Below are positions 36,230 to 43,927 of a stretch of 64,000 nt of DNA, piece after piece. Position 1 is the first letter of the stretch. Each line of letters begins with the position of its first letter. The notes beneath the pieces are model-generated. The model was not told the DNA's origin. It made no database searches and was given only the letters and a program-made list of their open reading frames with translations. The DNA is from Desulfofustis limnaeus (GTDB lineage Bacteria > Desulfobacterota > Desulfobulbia > Desulfobulbales > Desulfocapsaceae), in contig NZ_AP025516.1 of assembly GCF_023169885.1 (NCBI RefSeq), positions 1,736,001 through 1,800,000 on the forward strand, read 5' to 3'. The position numbers were made by a program, and so were the translations under genes.

Positions 36230-37319
36230 ACACCACCAAATCGATCTGCTGTACCGTCCCGATCTGACCGTCTTCATTGAGGAAAATGGAACTGGAGCGG
36301 ACCTGACCCAGCAACTCGTTGTGGTCGTCTTTCAGAGAAAACGGGGTGCTTACATGGTCGAGATAGAGCGCGCCTACCCCTTTTTCACCTAAGGCGAAGA
36401 GTTTTACCTGACCGTCATCATCACGTGTCCATATCCGAAGTCGGTCATACACGTCGTCGGTCTCATCGATCCAACCGTTGCCGTCCTGATCGTAGGCCTG
36501 CAGATCGGCAAACCCGTTACCGCTTACGGGGCCGAACAGCTCGCCGCCATCGTTGATCACTCCGTCCCCATTACGATCAAGGGCCAGATAACCGCTGCCG
36601 GGGTTCACGAACCGAAGTTGGTCCTTACTGCCGTCACGATCGAGATCGAAGGAGAAGGTGGTATCGCTCAACTGCAGGTCAGTGCCTGCAAAATTGATCA
36701 CCAGGGGGTCCTTGAGTGCATCACCGGCTCGCAGTGAAAGGTATTCTTCGCTGAAAAAGGTTCGCTCCATGCTCAGATGGGCGCTGAAATCGATGGTTCT
36801 CCCATCTCCCGTGACAATTGTTCCGGTCGCACTGAACGTGGTTTTTTCCTGTTCGGCATAGGATTCGTGATATTCGTAGATCATGCCCCAGCCGGCCGAT
36901 TGCTCGGTTGGCTGGGCACCGTGGTCTGCCGATAAAGGCTCTCCCGGCGGGGTGGAAGATGCTTGTTGTTGATAAAAACGGCCCGGATCCTCCAGCACAA
37001 TCTTTTTGCCGGTCAATCGTTCGATCAGGGCTTTGAGGATGCGGATCTTCACATCGGCGATCGGCAGCTCCCCGGCCGGCACCGGTTCGGCTCTTCCCTG
37101 GATCGAGCGAGCCTTGGTTATGCCGCTGGTCGACAACGTCACCTGTTCCAGGTGTCCAGCAAGTGCCGTCGTCGTTCTTTCCTCCAGCCCGGGCAGATCT
37201 TGACGAGGTGCCGGAGGCGATTCTACCGTCTGCCAGAGCGTCAGTTTTTCACTGATCCGGTGTTCTTCCTGATACGCTCGTGCTGATTGCAAGGCGATGG
37301 ATGTGGTGGAAATGATCAC
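36228..37319 (-). CDS. Calcium-loop (EF-hand/VCBS-like) protein
   Basis: The product has 363 residues from GTG 37319, chosen because GGAGGG lies 7 bases upstream; the frame is open further but lacks such a site. The N-terminal half is polar and helical (ARAYQEEHRISEKLTLWQTV). The C-terminal half has three Asp-rich loops of EF-hand spacing: DLDRDGSKDQ, DRNGDGVINDGGELFG and DQDGNGWIDETDDVYDRLRIW. Similar proteins are annotated as VCBS-repeat or EF-hand proteins and may be exported without a classical signal. The role is unknown. It is monocistronic. Confidence 0.75.
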   Translation of the reverse strand: MIISTTSIALQSARAYQEEHRISEKLTLWQTVESPPAPRQDLPGLEERTTTALAGHLEQVTLSTSGITKARSIQGRAEPVPAGELPIADVKIRILKALIERLTGKKIVLEDPGRFYQQQASSTPPGEPLSADHGAQPTEQSAGWGMIYEYHESYAEQEKTTFSATGTIVTGDGRTIDFSAHLSMERTFFSEEYLSLRAGDALKDPLVINFAGTDLQLSDTTFSFDLDRDGSKDQLRFVNPGSGYLALDRNGDGVINDGGELFGPVSGNGFADLQAYDQDGNGWIDETDDVYDRLRIWTRDDDGQVKLFALGEKGVGALYLDHVSTPFSLKDDHNELLGQVRSSSIFLNEDGQIGTVQQIDLVV

Positions 37320-37427
37320 AGCTAAGCCCTCCGTGGCTTTTTGATGATGAAGGCAACCGGGAAGGGTCCCCCGTCCTGGGAGAACAATCCTTATCATCCT
37401 ATCGGCAGGAGAACGAAATTTCTTTAG

Positions 37428-37691
37428 GGCTCATCCGACTCATCCGTACGTCTTTACAACCGAGGAGGCGATGGGTATCGATGGAAAACGGTTCGCGGAG
37501 GCCCGCCGGCACGCCACAGCAGGCCCGCAGGGTTGCGGACAGGACGTCCGCAACTGACAGTAGGCCACGGATGGCCTGTCTGTCAGCCGTGGCGTGACGG
37601 CGACCAGGCCGAAGAGCAGCGTTTGGAAGCGATGCCCATCGCCGGGTTTGCTACCGGTAACTAAAAAAAGTACGCTCAATTCGGATGAATC
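37428..37691 (+). repeat. MITE-like element copy D, about 264 bp (longest copy)
   Basis: The left end GGCTCATCCGACTCATCC and right end CAATTCGGATGAATC are imperfect inverted repeats. Internal blocks match copy F (GGTTCGCGGAGGCCCGCCGG, GGCCACGGATGGCCTGTCTG, GAAGAGCAGCGT) and copy B. A roughly 45-base segment absent from F carries a perfect hairpin, GTTGCGGAC/GTCCGCAAC at 37532-37554. The 7-base stem GCCACGG/CCGTGGC follows. Confidence 0.8.
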
Positions 37692-37728
37692 TTCTTGAGG
37701 GGAAAGAAGTGCAAAAGAGCATCTATAT

Positions 37729-37747
37729 GATAATGATTATCTCTATC
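37729..37747 (+). promoter_or_regulatory. Candidate Fur box upstream of the seleno-cytochrome
   Basis: GATAATGATTATCTCTATC agrees with the classical 19-base Fur box (GATAATGATAATCATTATC) at 16 positions. It lies 144 bases before the cytochrome start. A possible promoter (TTGCGC, 17 bases, TAGAAT at 37817-37822) lies about 50 bases closer to the gene. Regulation by iron is inference. Confidence 0.5.
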
Positions 37748-37890
37748 AATCTGTTTTTTCTTGGACTTTTCTACCTGCTCCATTGGTTTTCCTTTGCGCC
37801 CCCCAGGCGCATATCGTAGAATAAATGTGCAGCTTATTACCGTAAAGGTTGATGTATTTCTGTTAACCATTTTCATCACAAGGAGGCACC

Positions 37891-39234
37891 ATGAAGAGAA
37901 CGTTCATTGTGGGGCTGGCCTGTTTTGCGATCACCGCTCTGGCGGCCTGGGGGGCATATGCCGCCGGTGGTCCAAAACCTGAGCCATTGCCGAAAGCCAA
38001 AACCATTCAAGAACTGGCTGAGCGATACGATTCCAGCCGGTGCATGGATTGTCATGAGGACATTCATGAGGAGTGGTCCAATTCGTTGCATGCCCGTTCG
38101 ATCCTCGGTACCCCCCGCACCGCGCCGACGATTATCACGGCAATCGAAAACGGTTTGAAGATCTTCCCCTACTCAGGGGTAACCAAGGACGAGGATATCA
38201 CCGTTGAGCACCTGATGATGTGTGCCAAGTGTCATCTGCCGCAGTTGGACGAGGCGACCGACGATGTGGCCCGGGAAATCGTCGCCACCATACGCGGTTG
38301 GCAACAAGCCTATAAAGATCAGAATTACGACAAGGTAGATGAACTGCAGGAAAGCCTGGAGAGCCTCAACATCGGCTGTGCGGTGTGCCACAACAAACTT
38401 GCCTTCATTCATAAATGGTCGGATGGCTATGCCCAACCTGACACCATTTACGGTGCCCAGGAAGGAGACCACGAAGACGAGACCTATAGCCAGATGGCAG
38501 AAGCGCCGGCACTCGGCGAATCCATTTTCTGCGGGCAATGCCACGGCCTCGGCCCGAATTTCGAGATGGACCACCCGTCGCAATGCGCCACGCTTTATGG
38601 CAGCTACCTCTACTCCTATGTGGCACACGGCGGCAGCGAATCCTGCCAGGAATGTCACATGGAGAAATCCGGTCTCGGCCACGATATGCAGGCCTATCGC
38701 AGCGAGGAAATGATTGACATGGCCCTGGACGTCTCCGTGGAAGGACGCTCGCTGTTCTGGCGAAAGAACCGGGACGAAGGAGTCGTGCCGATCGGTGTCA
38801 TCAACGTGGAAATCTATAACAAGGCGGGACATGTCATCCCCGACGGCTGACCGACTCCGAACCGGCTGGTCCTGGATGTGACCGCAAAAACCACTGATGA
38901 TAAAGTCGTTTACAACAGTCAAAAAATTTACATGCCGTTCCCCGGCAGATTGGGTCAAGGCAAAGAAATGGGACGTGGTCCCTACGAGAAGAGCGGCCTG
39001 TTGCGAGAAACGAGTATTCCGCCGATGAGCCGCAAACATGAGACCTTTGAAATCACCTACCCCTTCCAAGACGTCGACAAGGACGGGAAGTCCACACGGG
39101 AACTGCTGAAGGACGAATTGACCGTCACGGTGACCGTCTGGTACCTGCCCTTCGGCGAATTTGACGGGAACGAAGTGGCCTTCTTCGAAGAAGAGAAGAA
39201 TCTCGATCTGAAAACCGAATGGGTCTGGAGATAG
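37891..39234 (+). CDS. Pentahaem c-type cytochrome, candidate selenoprotein (Sec320), ExtKL-like
   Basis: One frame runs from ATG 37891 (AAGGAGG 6 bases upstream) to TAG 39232-39234, interrupted by TGA at 38848-38850. Read through, it gives 447 residues. A signal peptide (1-25) is followed by five CxxCH haem sites at Cys51, 111, 163, 214 and 252. Then come NKAGHVIPDG-Sec-PTPNRLVLDVTA and a beta-rich C-terminus. The AGHxxPxG-x-P motif is normal for this cytochrome group, with Sec at a position where Cys is expected in relatives. It resembles the multihaem (seleno)protein ExtKL of selenite/tellurite-reduction loci (inference from memory of the family). It is probably periplasmic. Confidence 0.82.
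38851..38889 (+). promoter_or_regulatory. Candidate bacterial SECIS element (cytochrome gene)
   Basis: CCGG (38862-38865) pairs with CTGG (38872-38875), including one G-U pair, around the loop CTGGTC. The loop GG lies 18 bases after the TGA. The stem is short, so this element is less convincing than the one at 30699. Confidence 0.45.
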
Positions 39235-39274
39235 CACGCCGCCCCCGTTCAAGAAGAAACAACCGTACCACGTG

Positions 39275-39316
39275 TCGGGAAGGGTGGCCGCTTCGGCCCC
39301 CTTCCCGATTTTTTTT
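39275..39316 (+). terminator. Rho-independent terminator of the cytochrome gene
   Basis: TCGGGAAGGG (39275-39284) pairs with CCCTTCCCGA (39299-39308), followed by eight T residues. It marks the true end of the gene beyond the internal TGA, and separates it from the rhodanese gene. Confidence 0.92.
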
Positions 39317-39347
39317 GTGCTGCCGTCAGCACCCCGCAGTATCTTAC

Positions 39348-39425
39348 GAATCATCTGACTCAAACGCACGTATCTGCAACCGGGGAGACGAAGGGTAACG
39401 CTGGGATACGGTTCACGGATTTCCG
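39348..39425 (+). repeat. MITE-like element copy E, left-half fragment
   Basis: The sequence AATCATCTGACTCAAACGCACG, then CTGCAACCGGGGAGACGAAG and GATACGGTTCACGGATTTCC, matches the left halves of copies D and F. No right terminus is seen before the rhodanese promoter region. The following 39426-39600 holds no gene and becomes very AT-rich. Confidence 0.6.
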
Positions 39426-39603
39426 CATGCTCTCGCGTCACTGCAGTCGCCTCCTGGTTCTGTCTTGCCTCTCGATCGGTTTCTGCTTATCTGAAGATAA
39501 TAAGGGAACAATGGTGCGGCCTCGAATCGCTGCCGAATACGAACACACGGCATGAGTCCGGTAGGAACAATGTTATATATTTATTAATTAATTATCTACT
39601 TTA

Positions 39604-39645
39604 TTGTTTGTCTGGGCTATGCTATAGTTCCTAAGAATCATTATC
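39604..39645 (+). promoter_or_regulatory. Candidate promoter and Fur-like half-site of the rhodanese gene
   Basis: A TATAGT hexamer at 39623-39628 follows an AT-rich tract, and AATCATTATC at 39636-39645 equals the right half of the Fur box. The site would overlap the start of transcription, as expected of a repressor. The -35 is not clear. Confidence 0.38.
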
Positions 39646-39682
39646 TGGTTCCCATTCAATCATTAACCAAGGAGGATACGGC

Positions 39683-41017
39683 ATGAAAATGAACTGGTTA
39701 CAAAAACTCGCTCCGCTGGCGGTTTTGACGCTGGTGTTGGTGCTCAACGGTTGTGCTAAGGACACAGCGGGAGTTGCAGAGAAAGCACAACCGACAGTTA
39801 AAGCCGAGACTCAGGCAGCGACTACGGTCTATACCGGTTCCATTGTCGGTATGTCCAACAAGGCGCAGACTGTCTCCATTGAGGTGGGCAAAGGCGCTGA
39901 TGCGCAGACCCATATGCTCAAGTTCGACGACCAGACCACCGGAATCGAACATGCCAAGTCCGGAGAAGCCGCCATCATCACCTGGGAGCAGCGCGGTGAT
40001 GACAAATTCGCCCTCGACATAAAACCGAAACTGGCCAAGCTCCCGGAAGGCATCACCGAGATCAAGGCCGACGAGTTGTACCAGCTGATCAGCGAGAACA
40101 AGCCGCTGACTTTGGTCGATGCCCGCCCCGAGACCCGGTACAACCAGGCCCATTTGCCCGGGGCCATCAACATCCCGGTACCGATGTTGAAAGAAAAGAA
40201 GGCAACAGTCCTGCCTGTTGACAAGAATGAACTGCTCGTCTTCTACTGCGGCGGCTACACCTGAGGCATGACCACCGAAAACGCCAGTTTGGCGAAAGAA
40301 CTTGGTTATACGAACATCCGTGGTTTCCTTGGTGGTGAACCGGCGTGGCTTGAGGCTGGGCATCCGGTGTATGCATCCTACGACTTTGTCGAAAAGGGCA
40401 ATATCGTCCTTATCGATCTGCGCGGCGGCGGCAAACCGGTTCAGGGCAGAATCTCGCGAGCCATTCCGCTCACCCTAGAGGAGTTGGAAAACCGGATCAA
40501 CGATATCCCGCGCAACGCTCCGGTCGTCCTCTACAGCGACAACGAGGATGAGACCATAGAGGCCTTCGAAGAGCTTCGCTGGCAAGGCTTTAAAAACGTC
40601 TCGCTGGTAAAGGGGAATTATCAGGGGTGGGTCGCGGCCGGCCGGCCGACCGTCGATGGACCGATCTTCTCCACCGAGATCAAATGGGTACGGCAGCTTG
40701 GTAAAGGCGAGGTCTCCGTTGCCGAATTCCGGAAGGCAACCCTTGGTCAACTGCCCGACACCTTCGTCATTGACGCCCGTACCGATGAGGAGATCGCTCA
40801 ACTCGGCATCTTCGCCAATACCGTCAATATCCCTCTGGACGAGATCCCCAAACGCATGAACGAGATCCCCAAAGATAAGCGGATCTTTATTCATTGCTCC
40901 ACGGGCGCCCGGGCCGACCTTGCCTATCGTGAGCTGGTGAAGCATGGCTACGACGTCAAGTTCCTGCTGTTGGACATCTCCGATCCCGAATGTGATTGTC
41001 CGATCATCAGACCGTAA
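39683..41017 (+). CDS. Triple-rhodanese lipoprotein, candidate selenoprotein (Sec194), ExtH-like
   Basis: One frame runs from ATG 39683 (AAGGAGG upstream) to TAA at 41015-41017, interrupted by TGA at 40262-40264. Read through, it gives 444 residues. A lipobox (VLNGC, Cys24) precedes a small beta domain. Rhodanese domain 1 (about 125-235) has the active loop FYC-GGYT-Sec-GMT (Cys189, Sec194). Rhodanese 2 (about 241-323) lacks its Cys (LYSDNEDE), and rhodanese 3 (about 360-435) has HCSTGAR with Cys405. The layout resembles the rhodanese-like protein ExtH of selenite/tellurite-reduction operons (inference). A terminator follows. It is outer- or inner-membrane-bound on the periplasmic side. Confidence 0.83.
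40265..40306 (+). promoter_or_regulatory. Candidate bacterial SECIS element (rhodanese gene)
   Basis: CGCC (40282-40285) pairs with GGCG (40291-40294) around the loop AGTTT, whose G lies 23 bases after the TGA. An outer ACCA (40271-40274) can pair with TGGT (40303-40306). Position and loop G fit a bacterial SECIS. Confidence 0.55.
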
Positions 41018-41042
41018 CCACGCTTCATAACTTCCCTTGCCA

Positions 41043-41078
41043 GGGAACAGTCGGTACAAACCGGCTGTTCCCTTTTTT
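41043..41078 (+). terminator. Rho-independent terminator of the rhodanese gene
   Basis: GGGAACAG-T-CGGT (41043-41055) pairs with ACCG-G-CTGTTCCC (41060-41072) around an ACAA loop, followed by six T residues. Confidence 0.94.
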
Positions 41079-41139
41079 GTTGTTCCCGTGTAGAGTGTGG
41101 CCGTCCTTAACCCTACCACCATCAACCACGACGAATGCC

Positions 41140-42822
41140 ATGAGTAACGAAGAACAAAAAGTCATCTACTCGATGATCAAGGTTAGTAAATTTTACGACA
41201 ACAAACCGGTACTCAAGGACATCTCCTTGTCCTACTTCTACGGCGCCAAGATCGGGGTGCTCGGCCTCAACGGTTCCGGTAAAAGCACCCTGCTGCGTAT
41301 CCTCGCCGGACGCGACAGCGAATTCAACGGCCGAACCGTCCTCTCCCCCGGATACACCATCGATTATCTGGAGCAGGAGCCACTGCTGGATACCGCAAAA
41401 ACGGTCAGAGAGATCGTCGAGGAGGGCGTCCAGGAAACGGTGGATCTGCTCAATCAGTTCAACGCCATCAATGAGCGTTTCGCCGAACCGATGAGCGATG
41501 AAGAGATGCAGAATCTGATCGAGGAGCAGGCGGCCGTCCAGGACAAGCTCGATGCCGCCTCCGCCTGGGATCTGGACAGCCGCCTTGAGATGGCCATGGA
41601 TGCACTCCGGTGCCCGCCGGCCGACACCCCGTGCGATATCCTCTCCGGCGGCGAAAAAAGACGGGTGGCCCTGTGCCGCATCCTGTTGCGTAAACCGGAC
41701 ATTCTCCTGCTGGATGAACCGACCAACCACCTGGACGCCGAGTCGGTAGCCTGGCTGGAACGTCACCTGCAAGACTATCCGGGCACCGTCATTGCCGTCA
41801 CCCACGATCGTTACTTCCTCGATAACGTTGCCGGCTGGATCCTCGAGTTGGACCGGGGAGTCGGCATTCCCTGGAAAGGAAACTACTCGTCCTGGCTGGA
41901 ACAGAAGGAAAAACGACTGGCCCTGGAGGAGAAACACGAGAGCGAGCGCCGCAAAACCTTACAGCGTGAATTGGAGTGGATCAGGATGTCGCCGAAGGGG
42001 CGGCGCAGCAAATCAAAGGCGCGCATCAACTCCTACGAGGAATTGCTCGCTTCCGGCAGCAGCGACCAGGTGAGGGATCTGGAACTCTACATCCCACCCG
42101 GACCGCGTCTAGGGAAAGTGGTCATCGAAACGGATGGCGTGCGCAAGAGCTACGGAGACCGGATTCTCATCGACAATATGAGTTTCAAGCTGCCCGCCGG
42201 CGGCATCGTCGGTGTCATCGGACCTAATGGTGCGGGCAAGACCACCCTGTTCCGCATGATTGTCGGTCAGGAACAGCCGGATGGCGGGACCATCACCAAG
42301 GGGGAGACGGTCAAGCTCTCCTATGTAGATCAGAGCCGGGATGCGCTCAACCCGGAACATACCATCTGGCAGGCCATCTCCGAAGGACAGGACACCATTT
42401 GGCTGGGGACCAAAGAGGTCAACTCCCGGGCGTACGTGGCCAGATTCAATTTTTCCGGAGCGGATCAGCAAAAAAAAGTGGGACTGCTCTCTGGTGGCCA
42501 GCGTAATCGGGTCCATCTGGCCAGGATGCTGAAAGAAGGCGGTAATGTGCTGCTGCTGGACGAACCCACCAACGATCTCGATGTCAACACGCTGCGAGCG
42601 CTCGAGGAAGCGTTGGAGCATTTTGCCGGTTGCGCGGTGGTCATTAGCCACGACCGTTGGTTTCTCGACCGCATCGCCACGCACATTTTGGCTTTCGAAG
42701 GAAACTCGGAGGTGGTCTGGTTCGAGGGGAACTACTCGGACTATGAAAAAGACCGGAAACGCCGTCTCGGAGCCGAAGCTGATCAACCGCACCGCATCAA
42801 GTACCGTCACCTGACCCGTTGA
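41140..42822 (+). CDS. ettA: ABC-F translation factor EttA
   Basis: The product has 560 residues from ATG 41140. It has two ATPase domains without membrane segments: GLNGSGKST and GPNGAGKTT as Walker [13 protein letters not shown] and [12 protein letters not shown] as signatures, [10 protein letters not shown] and [10 protein letters not shown] as Walker B. Between them lie a helical linker ([37 protein letters not shown]) and an arm segment in domain 1, as in EttA. EttA binds the ribosomal E site and gates the first translation step when ADP rises. A strong terminator precedes it, so it has its own promoter. Confidence 0.93.
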   Translation: MSNEEQKVIYSMIKVSKFYDNKPVLKDISLSYFYGAKIGVLGLNGSGKSTLLRILAGRDSEFNGRTVLSPGYTIDYLEQEPLLDTAKTVREIVEEGVQETVDLLNQFNAINERFAEPMSDEEMQNLIEEQAAVQDKLDAASAWDLDSRLEMAMDALRCPPADTPCDILSGGEKRRVALCRILLRKPDILLLDEPTNHLDAESVAWLERHLQDYPGTVIAVTHDRYFLDNVAGWILELDRGVGIPWKGNYSSWLEQKEKRLALEEKHESERRKTLQRELEWIRMSPKGRRSKSKARINSYEELLASGSSDQVRDLELYIPPGPRLGKVVIETDGVRKSYGDRILIDNMSFKLPAGGIVGVIGPNGAGKTTLFRMIVGQEQPDGGTITKGETVKLSYVDQSRDALNPEHTIWQAISEGQDTIWLGTKEVNSRAYVARFNFSGADQQKKVGLLSGGQRNRVHLARMLKEGGNVLLLDEPTNDLDVNTLRALEEALEHFAGCAVVISHDRWFLDRIATHILAFEGNSEVVWFEGNYSDYEKDRKRRLGAEADQPHRIKYRHLTR

Positions 42823-42859
42823 GCGCACCAGCGGGGGTGGTATGACGCCGACCGGTACG

Positions 42860-43186
42860 CTAGAGTGACTGCAATTCCTTGGTCAGCGCCTCCAACTCGG
42901 GATAATGGTCGTGGATGGCATGCAGGCGGTTGGTGCGAGCCTCGGTCTCTATGGCCAGGGCAAGGTCGCGGATACCCTGGATGCCAAGACTGGAAGCCGC
43001 CCCCTTGATGGAGTGGGCAGCCGCCCGGATCTGCTCCGGATCGTGACGCGCCAGACCGCTCTTGATCAGGCCCAGGTCGTTGGCACACGATGCCTTGAAC
43101 AACTCGAGAAGCTCCCGCAACAGATCGGCATCGTCGGCAGCTTGTTCCAAAGCGAATTCCTTGTTCCAGTTCAGGTTCGTCATCAT
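42860..43186 (-). CDS. Hpt (histidine phosphotransfer) domain protein
   Basis: The product is about 108 residues from one of two adjacent ATGs (43186 or 43183). It is a stand-alone Hpt helical bundle with the phospho-acceptor His in RAAAHSIKGAASSLGIQGI, preceded by ELLELFKASCANDLGLIKSGLARHDPEQI. Such proteins relay phosphate from hybrid kinases to response regulators. No kinase is adjacent; the partner may be elsewhere. It lies 99 bases downstream of the TsaC-type gene on the same strand. Confidence 0.82.
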   Translation of the reverse strand: MMTNLNWNKEFALEQAADDADLLRELLELFKASCANDLGLIKSGLARHDPEQIRAAAHSIKGAASSLGIQGIRDLALAIETEARTNRLHAIHDHYPELEALTKELQSL

Positions 43187-43285
43187 AAAGGCCGTGGTTA
43201 TGATGGGTTGTGGAGTTCCTGGCATGGTAGTGGCGCTCCTGACCATGCCGCCGTTTCATCGCGGCACTCGTTACCTCTCCCCTCT

Positions 43286-43927
43286 TCACTCAGGGCGTTG
43301 CTGCAGCAGGGTAAAGGCTATGCACCCCTGACGGAGCAATCGAAGTGTGCCGTCCTGCTGGCCGACAACCGTGGACGGCGGACCTGCGGCGCCGCTGCCG
43401 CCGTCCAGTATCAGATCCAGGCCGTCGGGGAATTGCGCCATCACCTCCTCCACCGAATAAGCCGGATTCCTGCCGGAGATGTTGGCGCTGGTTGCCGTGA
43501 TCGGTCCATCGACACGGCGGCACAGCTCAGCGGCCACCGGCGCTGACGACACACGCACCCCCACAGTCGCCGTACCACCGGTCAGCCAGCGAGACAGGCC
43601 GGGCCGCGCCGGAAAGATCAGGGTCAGCGGCCCCGGCCAGAATCGCTCCATCAGATCCAGATAACAATCAGGCACCGCAGAAACAATGGCCGGCAACCGA
43701 GATGGATGATCGATTATCAGCAAAATCGGCTTGATCGGCGGTCTCTTCTTGATCGCAAAGAGTCGCCGGAGTGCGGTTTCATTGAACGGGTCGACTCCCA
43801 GTCCATATGAGGTCTCGGTGGGAAAAGCTACGATTCCCCCACCTCGCACCCGTGCCGCAGCTCGGGCGATACCCTCGGCGTTGTCTGAGACAACCGAGCT
43901 ACCCTTTGAGGGCCCGGGCCTTTTCAT
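43286..43927 (-). CDS. L-threonylcarbamoyladenylate synthase (YrdC/Sua5 domain)
   Basis: The product has 213 residues from ATG 43927, overlapping the end of purDE by 29 bases. Longer in-frame extensions lie in purDE and are shadow. YrdC-domain features are GGGIVAFPTETSYGLGVDPFNE, the KKRPPIKPILLII block, RFWPGPLTLIFPA and ITATSANISGRNPA. The enzyme makes threonylcarbamoyl-AMP for the tRNA t6A modification. Only the YrdC domain is present, without the Sua5 extension. The overlap suggests translational coupling to purDE. Confidence 0.9.
   Translation of the reverse strand: MKRPGPSKGSSVVSDNAEGIARAAARVRGGGIVAFPTETSYGLGVDPFNETALRRLFAIKKRPPIKPILLIIDHPSRLPAIVSAVPDCYLDLMERFWPGPLTLIFPARPGLSRWLTGGTATVGVRVSSAPVAAELCRRVDGPITATSANISGRNPAYSVEEVMAQFPDGLDLILDGGSGAAGPPSTVVGQQDGTLRLLRQGCIAFTLLQQRPE

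Noticed and set aside
38878-39234. A separate 118-codon gene starting at GTG 38878
   Set aside because: It lacks a ribosome-binding site and begins inside a sequence continuous with the cytochrome; it is better explained as the part after Sec320.
38173-39441. Long minus-strand frame of 422 codons opposite the cytochrome
   Set aside because: It is the antisense shadow of the cytochrome; the plus strand has haem motifs, signal peptide, ribosome-binding site and terminator.
40268-41017. A separate rhodanese gene starting at ATG 40268
   Set aside because: The ATG is only 3 bases after the TGA, has no ribosome-binding site and would begin in the middle of a rhodanese domain.
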